This document shows, piece by piece, positions 39,425-47,495 of a DNA stretch of 64,000 bases; position 1 is the stretch's first letter; each line of letters opens with the position of its first letter. A program made the position numbers and the translations under genes. The notes under the pieces were generated by a model. It was not told where the DNA came from. It ran no database searches and saw only the letters and a program-made list of their open reading frames with translations. This DNA comes from an uncultured Eubacteriales bacterium (GTDB taxonomy: Bacteria > Bacillota > Clostridia > Oscillospirales > CAG-272): contig CAKRTQ010000004.1 of the NCBI GenBank assembly GCA_934402395.1, forward strand, positions 1-64,000, written 5' to 3'.

Positions 39425-39590
39425 TGCCGATAGCTCTCCGCTTGCGCGACAGTCGGACGGATATTATCCGTGCGCCCAGCCTGCGGCTCAGCAGCGAGCC
39501 CGGCTTCGGCAAAGACCCCTTTCATCCGCCGTCGCTGACCTGCTGCGGTCTCGGACGGGCTACTTATGATCTCTGCGCCTCTATCTTGCC
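39425..39590 (-). promoter_or_regulatory. Lysine riboswitch (L box)
   Basis: Read on the minus strand the order of conserved blocks is GATAGAGGCGC, AAGTAG, TGAAAGGGG followed by GCCGAAGC, GGCTGG, CTGTC and GGAGAGCTATC. The 5' GATAG (39585-39581) and 3' CTATC close helix P1. This order matches the L-box aptamer. It lies about 110 bases before the substrate-binding protein gene and controls the three-gene importer operon, presumably repressing it when lysine is plentiful. Confidence 0.93.
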
Positions 39591-39594
39591 ATGT

Positions 39595-39623
39595 ATTATA
39601 TCAGAAAGTGCGGCGGAATGCAA
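39595..39623 (-). promoter_or_regulatory. Promoter of the lysine ABC transporter operon
   Basis: Minus strand TTGCAT (39623-39618), 17 bases, TATAAT (39600-39595). The start site would fall just before the aptamer. Confidence 0.82.
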
Positions 39624-39789
39624 GGGCTTTTTTAATTTTTTTTCAAAAACGTGATTTGCAACAACAAAAATACGCTGCGGAGGGCAAAAAATAGCGCAAA
39701 TCAACACAAGGGAGATTTTTCTTTGCATAAAAAACGCGTTTTACCGATGAAAAATCAAAAAAAGTATATACAAACACGGTCGTTTATGA

Positions 39790-39846
39790 TATAATTAAAT
39801 GTGTATATGCCGATTTTTACCGACAGACGTCGGAAGTGTACGGCAT
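39790..39846 (+). promoter_or_regulatory. Promoter -10 and small structured leader before rlmB
   Basis: TATAAT at 39790-39795 has no good -35. Just downstream ATGCCG (39807-39812) pairs with CGGCAT (39841-39846) around an inner CCGAC/GTCGG hairpin. Function unknown. The rest of 39624-39789 shows only AT-rich sequence. Confidence 0.4.
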
Positions 39847-39893
39847 GCAAGACCCGGCGCGCGACACACGCCGCCGAAAGGTACGGTTGATTA

Positions 39894-40736
39894 ATGTATC
39901 AGAACGATAATAAAGGTAATTTCAAGGGTAAAAATAAAGACCGGGGCAACAGGAGCGGTCGCCGTCCGCTCCCACCGCGTGCCTCCGATGCGGAGGCGAT
40001 ACCCGGTATCGTATACGGCAGAAACGAAGTGCGCGAGCTTTTGCGCTCGGGGCGTTCGGTAGATAAGTTGTTTATCAGACGCGGCGAACTTCAGGGTTCG
40101 GTCAATGTGATCATCGGCGAGGCATCCGAGCGCGGCATCCCGATAATCGAAGTGGAAAAGGAAAAGCTCGATCAGCTCTGCGGCGGCGGAGTACATCAGG
40201 GCGTTGCCGCAATGGCGGCTGAAAAGGAATACTGCACGGTCGGTGATATTCTGAAGATAGCGGAAGAGAGGGGAGAAACTCCTTTTATCGCGATATGCGA
40301 CGGTATCGAAGATCCGTACAATCTCGGCGCTCTGATACGCTGCGCCGAGTGCGCGGGCGTTCACGGAGTGATAATTCCGAAGCGGCGTTCTGCAGGGCTT
40401 ACGCCGGTTGCGTCAAAGGCATCTGCGGGCGCAATTGAACATATGGCGATCGCCAAGGTCACGAACATTGCCGCGACGATAGACGAGCTTAAGGAAGCGG
40501 GGGTATGGACCTACGCTGCCGAGGCGGGCGGGGAGGATATTTACTCCACCGACCTTGACCGTCCTTCGGCATTTGTTTTCGGCAGCGAGGGCGACGGCGT
40601 TTCAAGACTTGTTAAGGAAAAATGCGATTATATCATTTCCGTTCCCATGTACGGACACGTGAACTCAATGAACGTTTCCACCGCCGCTGCGGTGGTCCTT
40701 ACCGAAGCGACGCATCAGCGGCACAAGGGTAAATGA
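39894..40736 (+). CDS. rlmB: 23S rRNA 2'-O-methyltransferase (RlmB, TrmH/SpoU family)
   Basis: 280 residues. After a basic N-terminal tail, a substrate-binding domain (IVYGRNEVRELLRSG, about 40-110) precedes the SpoU trefoil-knot domain with its three motifs: DPYNLGALIRCAE, FVFGSEGDGVSRL and YGHVNSMNVSTAAAV. RlmB methylates the 2'-OH of a guanosine in the 23S rRNA peptidyl-transferase region. It overlaps the next gene by 4 bases (ATGA). Confidence 0.93.
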   Translation: MYQNDNKGNFKGKNKDRGNRSGRRPLPPRASDAEAIPGIVYGRNEVRELLRSGRSVDKLFIRRGELQGSVNVIIGEASERGIPIIEVEKEKLDQLCGGGVHQGVAAMAAEKEYCTVGDILKIAEERGETPFIAICDGIEDPYNLGALIRCAECAGVHGVIIPKRRSAGLTPVASKASAGAIEHMAIAKVTNIAATIDELKEAGVWTYAAEAGGEDIYSTDLDRPSAFVFGSEGDGVSRLVKEKCDYIISVPMYGHVNSMNVSTAAAVVLTEATHQRHKGK

Positions 40737-43288
40737 AAGGTACGGTAAAGAAAATGTCAGAGGAAAACAAAAATAAAGGTCTGGGCGAAAGCTCCGAACG
40801 TCCGTTTGACGAAAAAAGATCTGCCGCAGACGCGCAGGATCAGGACATCCTCAACAGCATGATAGAGGCGGAGCACAACGAGGATGCAGCCGGAATATCG
40901 GATGCGGATTATTCAGACCTTCTTTCGGAGATACTTGCCCAGGATGCTGTGGATGTTGCCCCGGAAGTACCAGGAAAGGCGGCAGATACCGCAGATCACG
41001 GGGAAAATAAGAAAGATGAAGCGGAAGATCCGGACGAAACAAAGCCGGGCGATGCTGCTGCCGAAAAAAGCAGCGAGCTGTTCAAAAAGATAAAAGCTCT
41101 GAGAAAGGCGCATACCGGCGAAAAGGCGGACGACAGCGAAAAAAATGACAAGGCTGAGGAAGCCGCTGAGCCGGTAAGTGACGGGAACTCCGAGGGCAAC
41201 GTGGATGTCGGAGCGAACACCGATGTGTTTGAAGACTATGAATATGTGAGCAACAGCGGTAAAAAGAGCGACGATGCCGGGGAAGAGGTTTCGGCGGAGG
41301 ATGATACCGACGTTGATGAGACATCTGCCGCCGGGACTGCCGACGATAGCGGAAACACCGACGATGACAGCGATGGCGACAGCGACCTTATGGTCGCCCT
41401 CGGATATGCCGACGGAGACGATTCGGGCAAGGAAAGAGGTGCGCGCAACGAAAAGGAGCTCAAACGCCGCATCGGTGACATCGGTTCGGATTACAACGGA
41501 GCATTCGGCTATCGCGGCGAGGAATACCGCCGGCGCGAGCAGTCGGCAGACATCAGAAAGGCATATCGCAGCGACAGCCTTTCGATGATAATCCGCGCGG
41601 CAGGTACCGCAATATTCACGCTCGTGATACTTATATACGAATTCTTCGGAAAGAAGTTCGGCGGTGCGATAAGCGCGGCGGACTATCCGACCGTTCACAT
41701 TCTTGTGTCAATGCAGCTGCTTCTGCTTGCGGCAGCGTTTTCGTGGCGCCAGATCGCGCGCGGACTTATGGGTATATTCCGCTTTGAGCTTACGGCACAT
41801 TCGGCTGCGGCTGCGGCTGTTACCGTTGTTCTGATATACGATGCCGTGCTTGCGATAGCAGCACCGGACAAGTTTACTCTTTATAACCTTCCGGCGGCAC
41901 TTTGCCTTGTAATGTCGGTGGTTTATGATATTCTCGACCTTGAGCGTCAGGTGCGCGCGTTTGACGCATTCAGCTCCTGGGAGAGCTACTGCACGCTTGA
42001 AAAGGCAGATCCCGTAGAGCTTGCCGCTGCGCTCGGAGGTTCGGCATCGGCGGGCAGGGCGGATGCAAAAATAGCATCCGCTATGCGTCTGCGTCGCGGC
42101 AGCTTTGCCGAAAATTACTTCAAGCGCACAAACCGCAAAAATCCGGCTCTGCGTGTGCTCAACTATGTTATTGCACCGGTTATTGCGCTTTCACTGGTGG
42201 TGTTCCTCATTTCTCTTGCGGCAGGGCGCGGATTCGTTCCGTCCGCCAACACCTTTACGGTGATGGTGCTGATCGCAATGCCGGTGTTTACAATGGCAGC
42301 CCTTATATATCCGTTCTGCGATGTGACAAGAAATCTTCTCAAGCCTACCGAGGTGCTGCTCAATGAGTACGAGGCTGAGACCTATGCCGCCACCGATGCG
42401 GTCGTGTTCGGCGAGGACGAAGTTTTCGGCGCGAGAACGCTTACGATAAAGCGCATAGGGCTTTGCGGCGGTGCCATGGCGAGCGATGTGTTCGGAATGT
42501 TCGACGGTGCGGCTGCGGTGTTTGATAAGGTCGGCGGTGTTCTTGCCGGCGCTTTCAGGCGCGCGGCGGACAGCGGCGTCGGCGGAAGCGGTGAAGCAGA
42601 CGGCGGAGAGGTCGTTATAGACCGCGTGAGCGACGGCGGCATTGCGGCTCTTGTCGGTACAAAAAGATATCTTATCGGCAACGAAAGCTTTATGACCGTC
42701 AACGGTGTCGCGGCGCCGGTCGACCGTGACGACAGGGCATTTGCCGAGGACGGCGGCTCTGCTGTCATGTATGTGGCGGTAGACGGTGAGGTCGCGCTGA
42801 AAATGTACATCAGCTATTCTGCCGATGATGAGTTCCGCCGCCTTGTCACAACCCTCTCGGAGCGCGGCATACGTCCGATAATGGTAAGCAACGACCCCAA
42901 CATTGACGATGCGCTCATGGCGCGTCTGCTCGGCGAACTTCGCTGCCCGGTAAGAGTGATACGCAATTCCGATGCCGTTATCCAAAAGGAAGACAGCGAT
43001 GCCGAAGCCGGCACGAAGCATACGGACGGCAGCGTTGATGCCGGTCTTGTTGCCGACGGCTCGGATTGGACCGCACTTGTGGGTGCGCTCCCGGTGTGCA
43101 GTAAGCTTTGCCGTGTGTCGGCGCTCAATATGCGCATATGCCTCGGGATAATCGTGGGAAGCGTGCTGCTCTCCACATTCCTCGGCGCGCTCGGCATTCT
43201 GTGCGGTATGCATTCGGCTTACGTGATGCTTTATCAGATAGTCTGTGTGCTTCCCGCAATAATAACCTCAAAGCTTATGCTCAACTGA
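40733..43288 (+). CDS. P-type-ATPase-like membrane pseudoenzyme
   Basis: 851 residues (or 844 from ATG 40754). Residues 1-270 are very acidic and low-complexity. About six TM segments follow (residues 283-540), then a cytoplasmic region and two final TM segments, the topology of P1B-type ATPases. At the place of the phosphorylation motif DKTGT, the sequence reads VVFGEDEVFGARTLTIKRI; the aspartate is gone. Degenerate counterparts remain: GTKRYLIGNESFM, MVSNDPNID and VADGSDWTAL, where GDGxND would be. It is probably not a pump. It overlaps rlmB; function unknown. Confidence 0.75.
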   Translation: MKGTVKKMSEENKNKGLGESSERPFDEKRSAADAQDQDILNSMIEAEHNEDAAGISDADYSDLLSEILAQDAVDVAPEVPGKAADTADHGENKKDEAEDPDETKPGDAAAEKSSELFKKIKALRKAHTGEKADDSEKNDKAEEAAEPVSDGNSEGNVDVGANTDVFEDYEYVSNSGKKSDDAGEEVSAEDDTDVDETSAAGTADDSGNTDDDSDGDSDLMVALGYADGDDSGKERGARNEKELKRRIGDIGSDYNGAFGYRGEEYRRREQSADIRKAYRSDSLSMIIRAAGTAIFTLVILIYEFFGKKFGGAISAADYPTVHILVSMQLLLLAAAFSWRQIARGLMGIFRFELTAHSAAAAAVTVVLIYDAVLAIAAPDKFTLYNLPAALCLVMSVVYDILDLERQVRAFDAFSSWESYCTLEKADPVELAAALGGSASAGRADAKIASAMRLRRGSFAENYFKRTNRKNPALRVLNYVIAPVIALSLVVFLISLAAGRGFVPSANTFTVMVLIAMPVFTMAALIYPFCDVTRNLLKPTEVLLNEYEAETYAATDAVVFGEDEVFGARTLTIKRIGLCGGAMASDVFGMFDGAAAVFDKVGGVLAGAFRRAADSGVGGSGEADGGEVVIDRVSDGGIAALVGTKRYLIGNESFMTVNGVAAPVDRDDRAFAEDGGSAVMYVAVDGEVALKMYISYSADDEFRRLVTTLSERGIRPIMVSNDPNIDDALMARLLGELRCPVRVIRNSDAVIQKEDSDAEAGTKHTDGSVDAGLVADGSDWTALVGALPVCSKLCRVSALNMRICLGIIVGSVLLSTFLGALGILCGMHSAYVMLYQIVCVLPAIITSKLMLN

Positions 43289-43297
43289 TAAGCAGAT

Positions 43298-43329
43298 ATG
43301 CGGACCGGCGTCCGGACGCCGGTCCGCAT
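43298..43329. terminator. Perfect 16-bp palindrome after the pseudoenzyme gene
   Basis: ATGCGGACCGGCGTCC (43298-43313) pairs with the next 16 bases, followed by TATTGATAAT. It could be a terminator with a small loop, or a binding site. It lies 38 bases before the ATG of the radical SAM gene. Confidence 0.6.
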
Positions 43330-43366
43330 TATTGATAATACAGAAACAGGAAAAGGAAGTGATCGA

Positions 43367-45220
43367 ATGATCCCCGAATCGATTCTGAGATCGGTATCCA
43401 AGCCCGGCAGATACACGGGCGGAGAATACGGTCAGGTAATAAAAGACAAAGAAAAAGTCAAGGCACGTTTTGCCTTTTGCTTTCCCGATTCATACGAAAT
43501 AGGAATGTCGAATCTCGGCATCCGTATTCTGTATGGTGTGCTCAACCGCGAGGAGGACATCTGGTGCGAGCGTGTGTATGCCCCATGGGTGGATATGGAG
43601 GAGAAGATGCGCGAGCATAAGATCCCGCTCTGGGCGCACGAAAGCGGCGATCCGATATCGCAGTTTGATTTTATCGGATTCACCCTCCAGTATGAGATGA
43701 GCTACACCAATATCCTCAATATGCTCGACCTTGCCGGCGTGCCGCTGCGCTCCGCCGACCGCACCGATGATATGCCGCTCGTGATAGGCGGCGGTCCCTG
43801 CTCGTACAACGCCGAGCCGGTGGCGGATTTTTTTGACCTGTTCAACATAGGCGAGGGCGAGGAGATGCTGCCCGAGATAGTTCGTCTTTACATTAAAATG
43901 AAAGAGGACGGCAGTTACACGCGCGCGGCGTTTTTGCATGAGGCGGCGAGAAGCATTGAGGGTGTTTATGTGCCGTCGCTTTACGACGTGACTTACAACG
44001 ATGACGGAACGGTGAAGGCGTATACGCCGAAATATCCCGATGTGCCTAAGACGGTGCGCAAGCGCATTGTAAAGGATCTTGACACGATGTTCTTCCCGGA
44101 TAAGCTCGTAATGCCTTATCTTGAGACGATACAGGACCGCATAATGCTTGAGGTATTCCGCGGCTGCATACGCGGCTGCCGCTTCTGCCAGGCGGGTATC
44201 ATTTACCGTCCCGTGCGCGAAAAATCGCCGGAGGTGCTTTGCAATCAGGCAAAATGCCTTTACGAATACACGGGATATGAGGAGATATCGCTCAGCTCGC
44301 TGTCGATATCCGACTATACAAAGCTGCGCGAGCTGACCGACGGACTCATTTCATGGACGAACGACAAAAAAGTCAGCCTTTCGCTGCCGTCGCTGCGTAT
44401 AGACAGTTTTACGCGCGAGCTGATGGACAAGGTCGCGTCGGTAAGAGCATCGTCGATAACGTTTGCGCCCGAGGCGGGAACGCAGCGTCTGCGTGACGTT
44501 ATAAACAAGAATGTTACCGAAGAAAACCTTATGAACGCTGCGGGCATCGCGTTTGCGGCGGGTAAGGAGCAGGTCAAGCTCTACTTTATGGACGGTCTGC
44601 CCACCGAGACCGAGGACGATCTGGCGGGTATTGCCGCACTCGGCAAGGCGGTCATTGAAAAATACTATGCCACGCCCGAACACAACAAGCGCCGTCAGCC
44701 GCAGGTGACGGTCAGCGTTTCCTGCTTCGTGCCGAAGCCGTTCACGCCCTTCCAGTGGGAGCCTCAGGATACCCGCGAGGAGCTGGAGGAGAAGCGGCTC
44801 TTTATCCGCTCAAAGATCACCGACCGAAAGATAAAATTCTCCTGCCACGACTCGGGAGTTTCGCGTGTCGAGGCTGTATTGGCGCTCGGCGACCGCCGCA
44901 TCGGTGCGGCACTTGAGCTTGCCTGCCGCGAGGGCTTCCATTTTGATGCGTGGGATGAGTTTTTTGATTACGACAAGTGGATGAGCGTGTTTGAACGCTC
45001 TGGTATCGACCCGGCATTTTACGCCAACCGCCGCAGAGATACGAGTGAGGTGCTGCCGTGGGATGTTATCGACTGCGGCGTCACGAAGGAATTTCTTATC
45101 CGCGAGCACGACAAGGCGCACGCGGGCGTTACCACGCCGAGCTGCCGCGAGCACTGCTCCGGCTGCGGCGCAAACAGACTTGGAGGGGAGAGGGCAGTTT
45201 GTCCGAGTCTTAAAAAATGA
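43367..45220 (+). CDS. B12-binding-type radical SAM protein (TIGR03960-like)
   Basis: 617 residues. An N-terminal domain with FPDSYEIGMSNLGIRILY precedes the radical SAM domain carrying RGCIRGCRFCQAG (Cx3Cx2C for the [4Fe-4S] cluster). Later segments include SLSSLSISDYTKL, FAPEAGTQRLR and KLYFMDGLPTETEDD. A Cys-rich end (CREHCSGCGANRLGG) is present. The family is common in Clostridia, and its product is not characterised. ATG 43367 follows AGGAAAAGGAAG. It overlaps the next gene by 4 bases, and that partner is fused in some relatives. Confidence 0.88.
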   Translation: MIPESILRSVSKPGRYTGGEYGQVIKDKEKVKARFAFCFPDSYEIGMSNLGIRILYGVLNREEDIWCERVYAPWVDMEEKMREHKIPLWAHESGDPISQFDFIGFTLQYEMSYTNILNMLDLAGVPLRSADRTDDMPLVIGGGPCSYNAEPVADFFDLFNIGEGEEMLPEIVRLYIKMKEDGSYTRAAFLHEAARSIEGVYVPSLYDVTYNDDGTVKAYTPKYPDVPKTVRKRIVKDLDTMFFPDKLVMPYLETIQDRIMLEVFRGCIRGCRFCQAGIIYRPVREKSPEVLCNQAKCLYEYTGYEEISLSSLSISDYTKLRELTDGLISWTNDKKVSLSLPSLRIDSFTRELMDKVASVRASSITFAPEAGTQRLRDVINKNVTEENLMNAAGIAFAAGKEQVKLYFMDGLPTETEDDLAGIAALGKAVIEKYYATPEHNKRRQPQVTVSVSCFVPKPFTPFQWEPQDTREELEEKRLFIRSKITDRKIKFSCHDSGVSRVEAVLALGDRRIGAALELACREGFHFDAWDEFFDYDKWMSVFERSGIDPAFYANRRRDTSEVLPWDVIDCGVTKEFLIREHDKAHAGVTTPSCREHCSGCGANRLGGERAVCPSLKK

Positions 45221-45936
45221 ACGAAAACACAGGAAATAAAGAAAAGACCGCGGCTGCAGAGCCGCGTGTGGTGAGACTCGGCTTCACAAAGCACGGACCG
45301 ATAATATTCACCTCGCACCTTGATCTTCAGCGCACGATGATGCGTATTCTTGCGCGTGCCGACCTGCCGCTGTGGTATACGCAGGGCTTTAACCCGCACG
45401 CAAAGCTTGTGTTCGCACTGCCGCTGCCGCTCGGCTGCGCAAGCGAGTGCGAGCTTATGGACATCCGCCTTGAAGGAGATATGCCGTGCAATGAGGTGCT
45501 TCGCCGTATGCAGCGTGCTACCGTGCCGGGGGTGGAATTCACTTCATGCTATCCTGCAAAGGAGAAATTCGCCGGCATCGCGGCGGCGGATTATAAGATA
45601 ACGCTCCGTCTGCCGGGAGCCGGCTCGGTGACAGAGCGCGAGCTTGCCGATTTTCTTGCGGAAAAGCCGATAATGACAACAAAAAAGACAAAATCGGGTG
45701 AGGCGGAGGTGGATATCGCGCCGCTTATCCGCTCGGCAAAGATCGCACGCGGCGACGGCTGCCTTGTGATAGACACGAGGCTTGCAGCCGGAAGTGCCGA
45801 AAATCTCAGCCCGGAACTTCTCGTGGGCGTGATACTTGCTCGCTTCGGCGCGCGCGCGCGCCGCTCGTCTGAGGGTGCCGACTATTCGATAGTACGCCTT
45901 GCGGTATACGACGGATCGGGGAATATATTCAGATAA
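45217..45936 (+). CDS. Radical SAM-linked DUF2344 protein (TIGR03936-like)
   Basis: 239 residues. Sequence start RLGFTKHGPIIFTSHLDLQR, then RADLPLWYTQGFNPHAKLVFALPLPLG is characteristic of DUF2344, always beside or fused to the radical SAM protein. It probably binds the same RNA or protein substrate. ATG overlaps the upstream stop (ATGA). In many Firmicutes rng and rplU follow, but here only hairpin H7 does. Confidence 0.9.
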   Translation: MNENTGNKEKTAAAEPRVVRLGFTKHGPIIFTSHLDLQRTMMRILARADLPLWYTQGFNPHAKLVFALPLPLGCASECELMDIRLEGDMPCNEVLRRMQRATVPGVEFTSCYPAKEKFAGIAAADYKITLRLPGAGSVTERELADFLAEKPIMTTKKTKSGEAEVDIAPLIRSAKIARGDGCLVIDTRLAAGSAENLSPELLVGVILARFGARARRSSEGADYSIVRLAVYDGSGNIFR

Positions 45937-45943
45937 GATCGGG

Positions 45944-45980
45944 GGAGGTTAAAAAACTCATTTTGATTTTTTTAACCTCC
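45944..45980. terminator. Palindromic element H7 (TTAAAAAACTC family)
   Basis: GGAGGTTAAAAAA (45944-45956) pairs with TTTTTTAACCTCC (45968-45980); inner core CTC/GAT imperfect like H2. It ends the radical SAM operon. Confidence 0.78.
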
Positions 45981-46080
45981 ACGCCGTGGTTCCGACGGTT
46001 GAATGCCGCCGTTTTGCCGCCAATAAAGCTGGAACTCAAAATGCTCAGAGGCAAAAAAAGACCAAGATCGCATAAAAAAA

Positions 46081-46104
46081 GCCGGTCAGATCCGGCATTT
46101 TTTA
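46081..46104. terminator. Short terminator hairpin
   Basis: GCCGG (46081-46085) pairs with CCGGC (46092-46096); A run before and T run after, so it could work in either direction, between the radical SAM operon and the convergent vanZ-like gene. Confidence 0.65.
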
Positions 46105-46106
46105 CA

Positions 46107-46138
46107 GGCTGTTAAAAACATCGGGTTTTTGGACAGCC
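46107..46138. terminator. Palindromic element H8 (degenerate member)
   Basis: GGCTGTTAAAAAC pairs imperfectly with GTTTTTGGACAGCC (46125-46138). It is a decayed relative of the H family beside the vanZ-like gene's 3' end. Confidence 0.6.
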
Positions 46139-46148
46139 CATTGTTTTT

Positions 46149-46637
46149 TCAGTTTTTTTGCTCACGCTTTTTTGCCGCAAGAGCAGATACCATCCTTACC
46201 GTCGCCGCTCCCGCAAACGCGCCGATGGTATTGAGTATCAGGTCGTCGATCTCGGTCACTCCGACATCAAAGGCAAACTGGAGAAATTCGATAATAAAGC
46301 TCACTGCCGCGCCTGTTAACATTGTGCTTATCAGATGCATCTTTGTGCGGTATGCAAGATATGCACCGAGCGGAAGAAACGCCGCAATATTGCCGAGCAG
46401 AAGATAAAAAAAGTAAAATGCCCCGCCGCGGCGTATGAGGTCTATAAGATCCTTGAAAACCGTCAGATTGACATTGCCGCCGAGCATGAAATTATTTATC
46501 GAAAAATTGTCCCGAAACACCGTAAGGCGAAAAAGCAGGGCAATGTAAAGCGCAAACATTATGTCGGACGCGATACGCATCCATATGGGAGTGAACGAAG
46601 CCGGCGTACGGCGTTTCATGACCGTTCTGCCGCTCAT
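46149..46637 (-). CDS. VanZ-like family membrane protein
   Basis: 162 residues with four TM segments. The VanZ pattern is seen in NLTVFKDLIDLIRRGGAF, LLLGNIAAFLPLGAYLA and the conserved SFIIEFLQFAFDVGVTEIDD, then NTIGAFAG. VanZ proteins lower teicoplanin binding in some enterococci, but most homologues have no known role. ATG 46637 overlaps the stop of the preceding gene by 4 bases and has GGAGGAG upstream. Confidence 0.88.
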   Translation of the reverse strand: MSGRTVMKRRTPASFTPIWMRIASDIMFALYIALLFRLTVFRDNFSINNFMLGGNVNLTVFKDLIDLIRRGGAFYFFYLLLGNIAAFLPLGAYLAYRTKMHLISTMLTGAAVSFIIEFLQFAFDVGVTEIDDLILNTIGAFAGAATVRMVSALAAKKREQKN

Positions 46638-47386
46638 TGCACCGTGGTCTCCTCCGTGCTTTTGCCTTCGGCAAGACGTTCGATGAGCATGATCGCATCG
46701 GTGCTGCGGAGCGGGCGCGCCGTGTATGTAAAGTATGTGGCTCCCTCTTCTGACTCGGCGCGCGCGGCATCGGCGGCGGTCACGTAATACCAGTTGCCCG
46801 TTTCGTCCATGTGATAGAGCCGTGCGCCGGAATCAAGTCCTATCGCGCTGCCGCCGCGATATTCCCACAGCTTGTATTTGGTATATTTGCCTTTGTATTT
46901 TTTTGTGCTGAACACTATGGGAAGATCATCGTCATCGGTCACCTTTTCGGGGTCGGTCAGGTCGTCAAGCGACATGAGCACGGCGATCTCGTCGGATTTG
47001 TCGGTAATTGTTTTGCCGAGTCTGATCTTTTCGGGCATGCCGCTGCCGGTCCCGTCAAGGGGCTTGCCGGTCTTTGAAAGCAAAACAAGCTTTTCGCCCT
47101 CTGCGGCGTAGCAAAGATATCCCGCGCTGTCGCCGCGCACGAGATAGAGCGGCGCACCGTGGCGGGAATTTCCTATCCTTCCGAGGTATTTTCCGACAGA
47201 GAAAAGCCGCTCGCCGACCTTGCCGACCGGCAGGTAGCTTTCGCCTTTGTATGTTATCCCCGTCATGTCGTCGTCCCATTGTGCAACGACGGGATTTTTT
47301 ATTCTTGTCACCGACCACACCGTCAGTGTAATGAGCAGCGGCAGCAGTATCAGTGATGATATGATTATAAGCGCACGTTTGGTCAT
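46634..47386 (-). CDS. Hypothetical membrane-anchored protein
   Basis: 250 residues, not recognised. One N-terminal TM segment (RALIIISSLILLPLLITLTV) and an extracytoplasmic domain of mixed beta type with Tyr-rich stretches (GITYKGESYLPVGKVGERL). No catalytic motif or lipobox. ATG 47386 follows AAAGGCGG. Transcribed with the vanZ-like gene (ATGA overlap) from a promoter within the terminator of the upstream operon. Confidence 0.72.
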   Translation of the reverse strand: MTKRALIIISSLILLPLLITLTVWSVTRIKNPVVAQWDDDMTGITYKGESYLPVGKVGERLFSVGKYLGRIGNSRHGAPLYLVRGDSAGYLCYAAEGEKLVLLSKTGKPLDGTGSGMPEKIRLGKTITDKSDEIAVLMSLDDLTDPEKVTDDDDLPIVFSTKKYKGKYTKYKLWEYRGGSAIGLDSGARLYHMDETGNWYYVTAADAARAESEEGATYFTYTARPLRSTDAIMLIERLAEGKSTEETTVQ

Positions 47387-47428
47387 GGGCATTCCGCCTT
47401 TCGTTGTGTAGAAGCAGTTCAATATATT

Positions 47429-47457
47429 ATTATATCAGCAAACCGCCCGGAGTTCAA
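47429..47457 (-). promoter_or_regulatory. Promoter of the 47386-46149 operon inside a terminator
   Basis: Minus strand TTGAAC (47457-47452), 17 bases, TATAAT (47434-47429). The -35 lies in the loop of the hairpin at 47442-47469. Confidence 0.72.
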
Positions 47458-47469
47458 GCACCGGGCGGT
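47442..47469 (-). terminator. Terminator of the DUF2975/XRE/DUF4173 operon
   Basis: ACCGCCCGG (47442-47450) pairs with CCGGGCGGT (47461-47469). On the minus strand it follows the DUF4173 stop by 26 bases and is followed by TTTGCTG, a short T run. Confidence 0.65.
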
Positions 47470-47495
47470 AAATATTTTGCCGGAAGGCGAAAAAT

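Noticed and set aside
42191..43213. 340-codon minus-strand open frame opposite the P-type-ATPase-like gene
   Set aside because: Antisense shadow with His/Arg-rich composition, no ribosome site.
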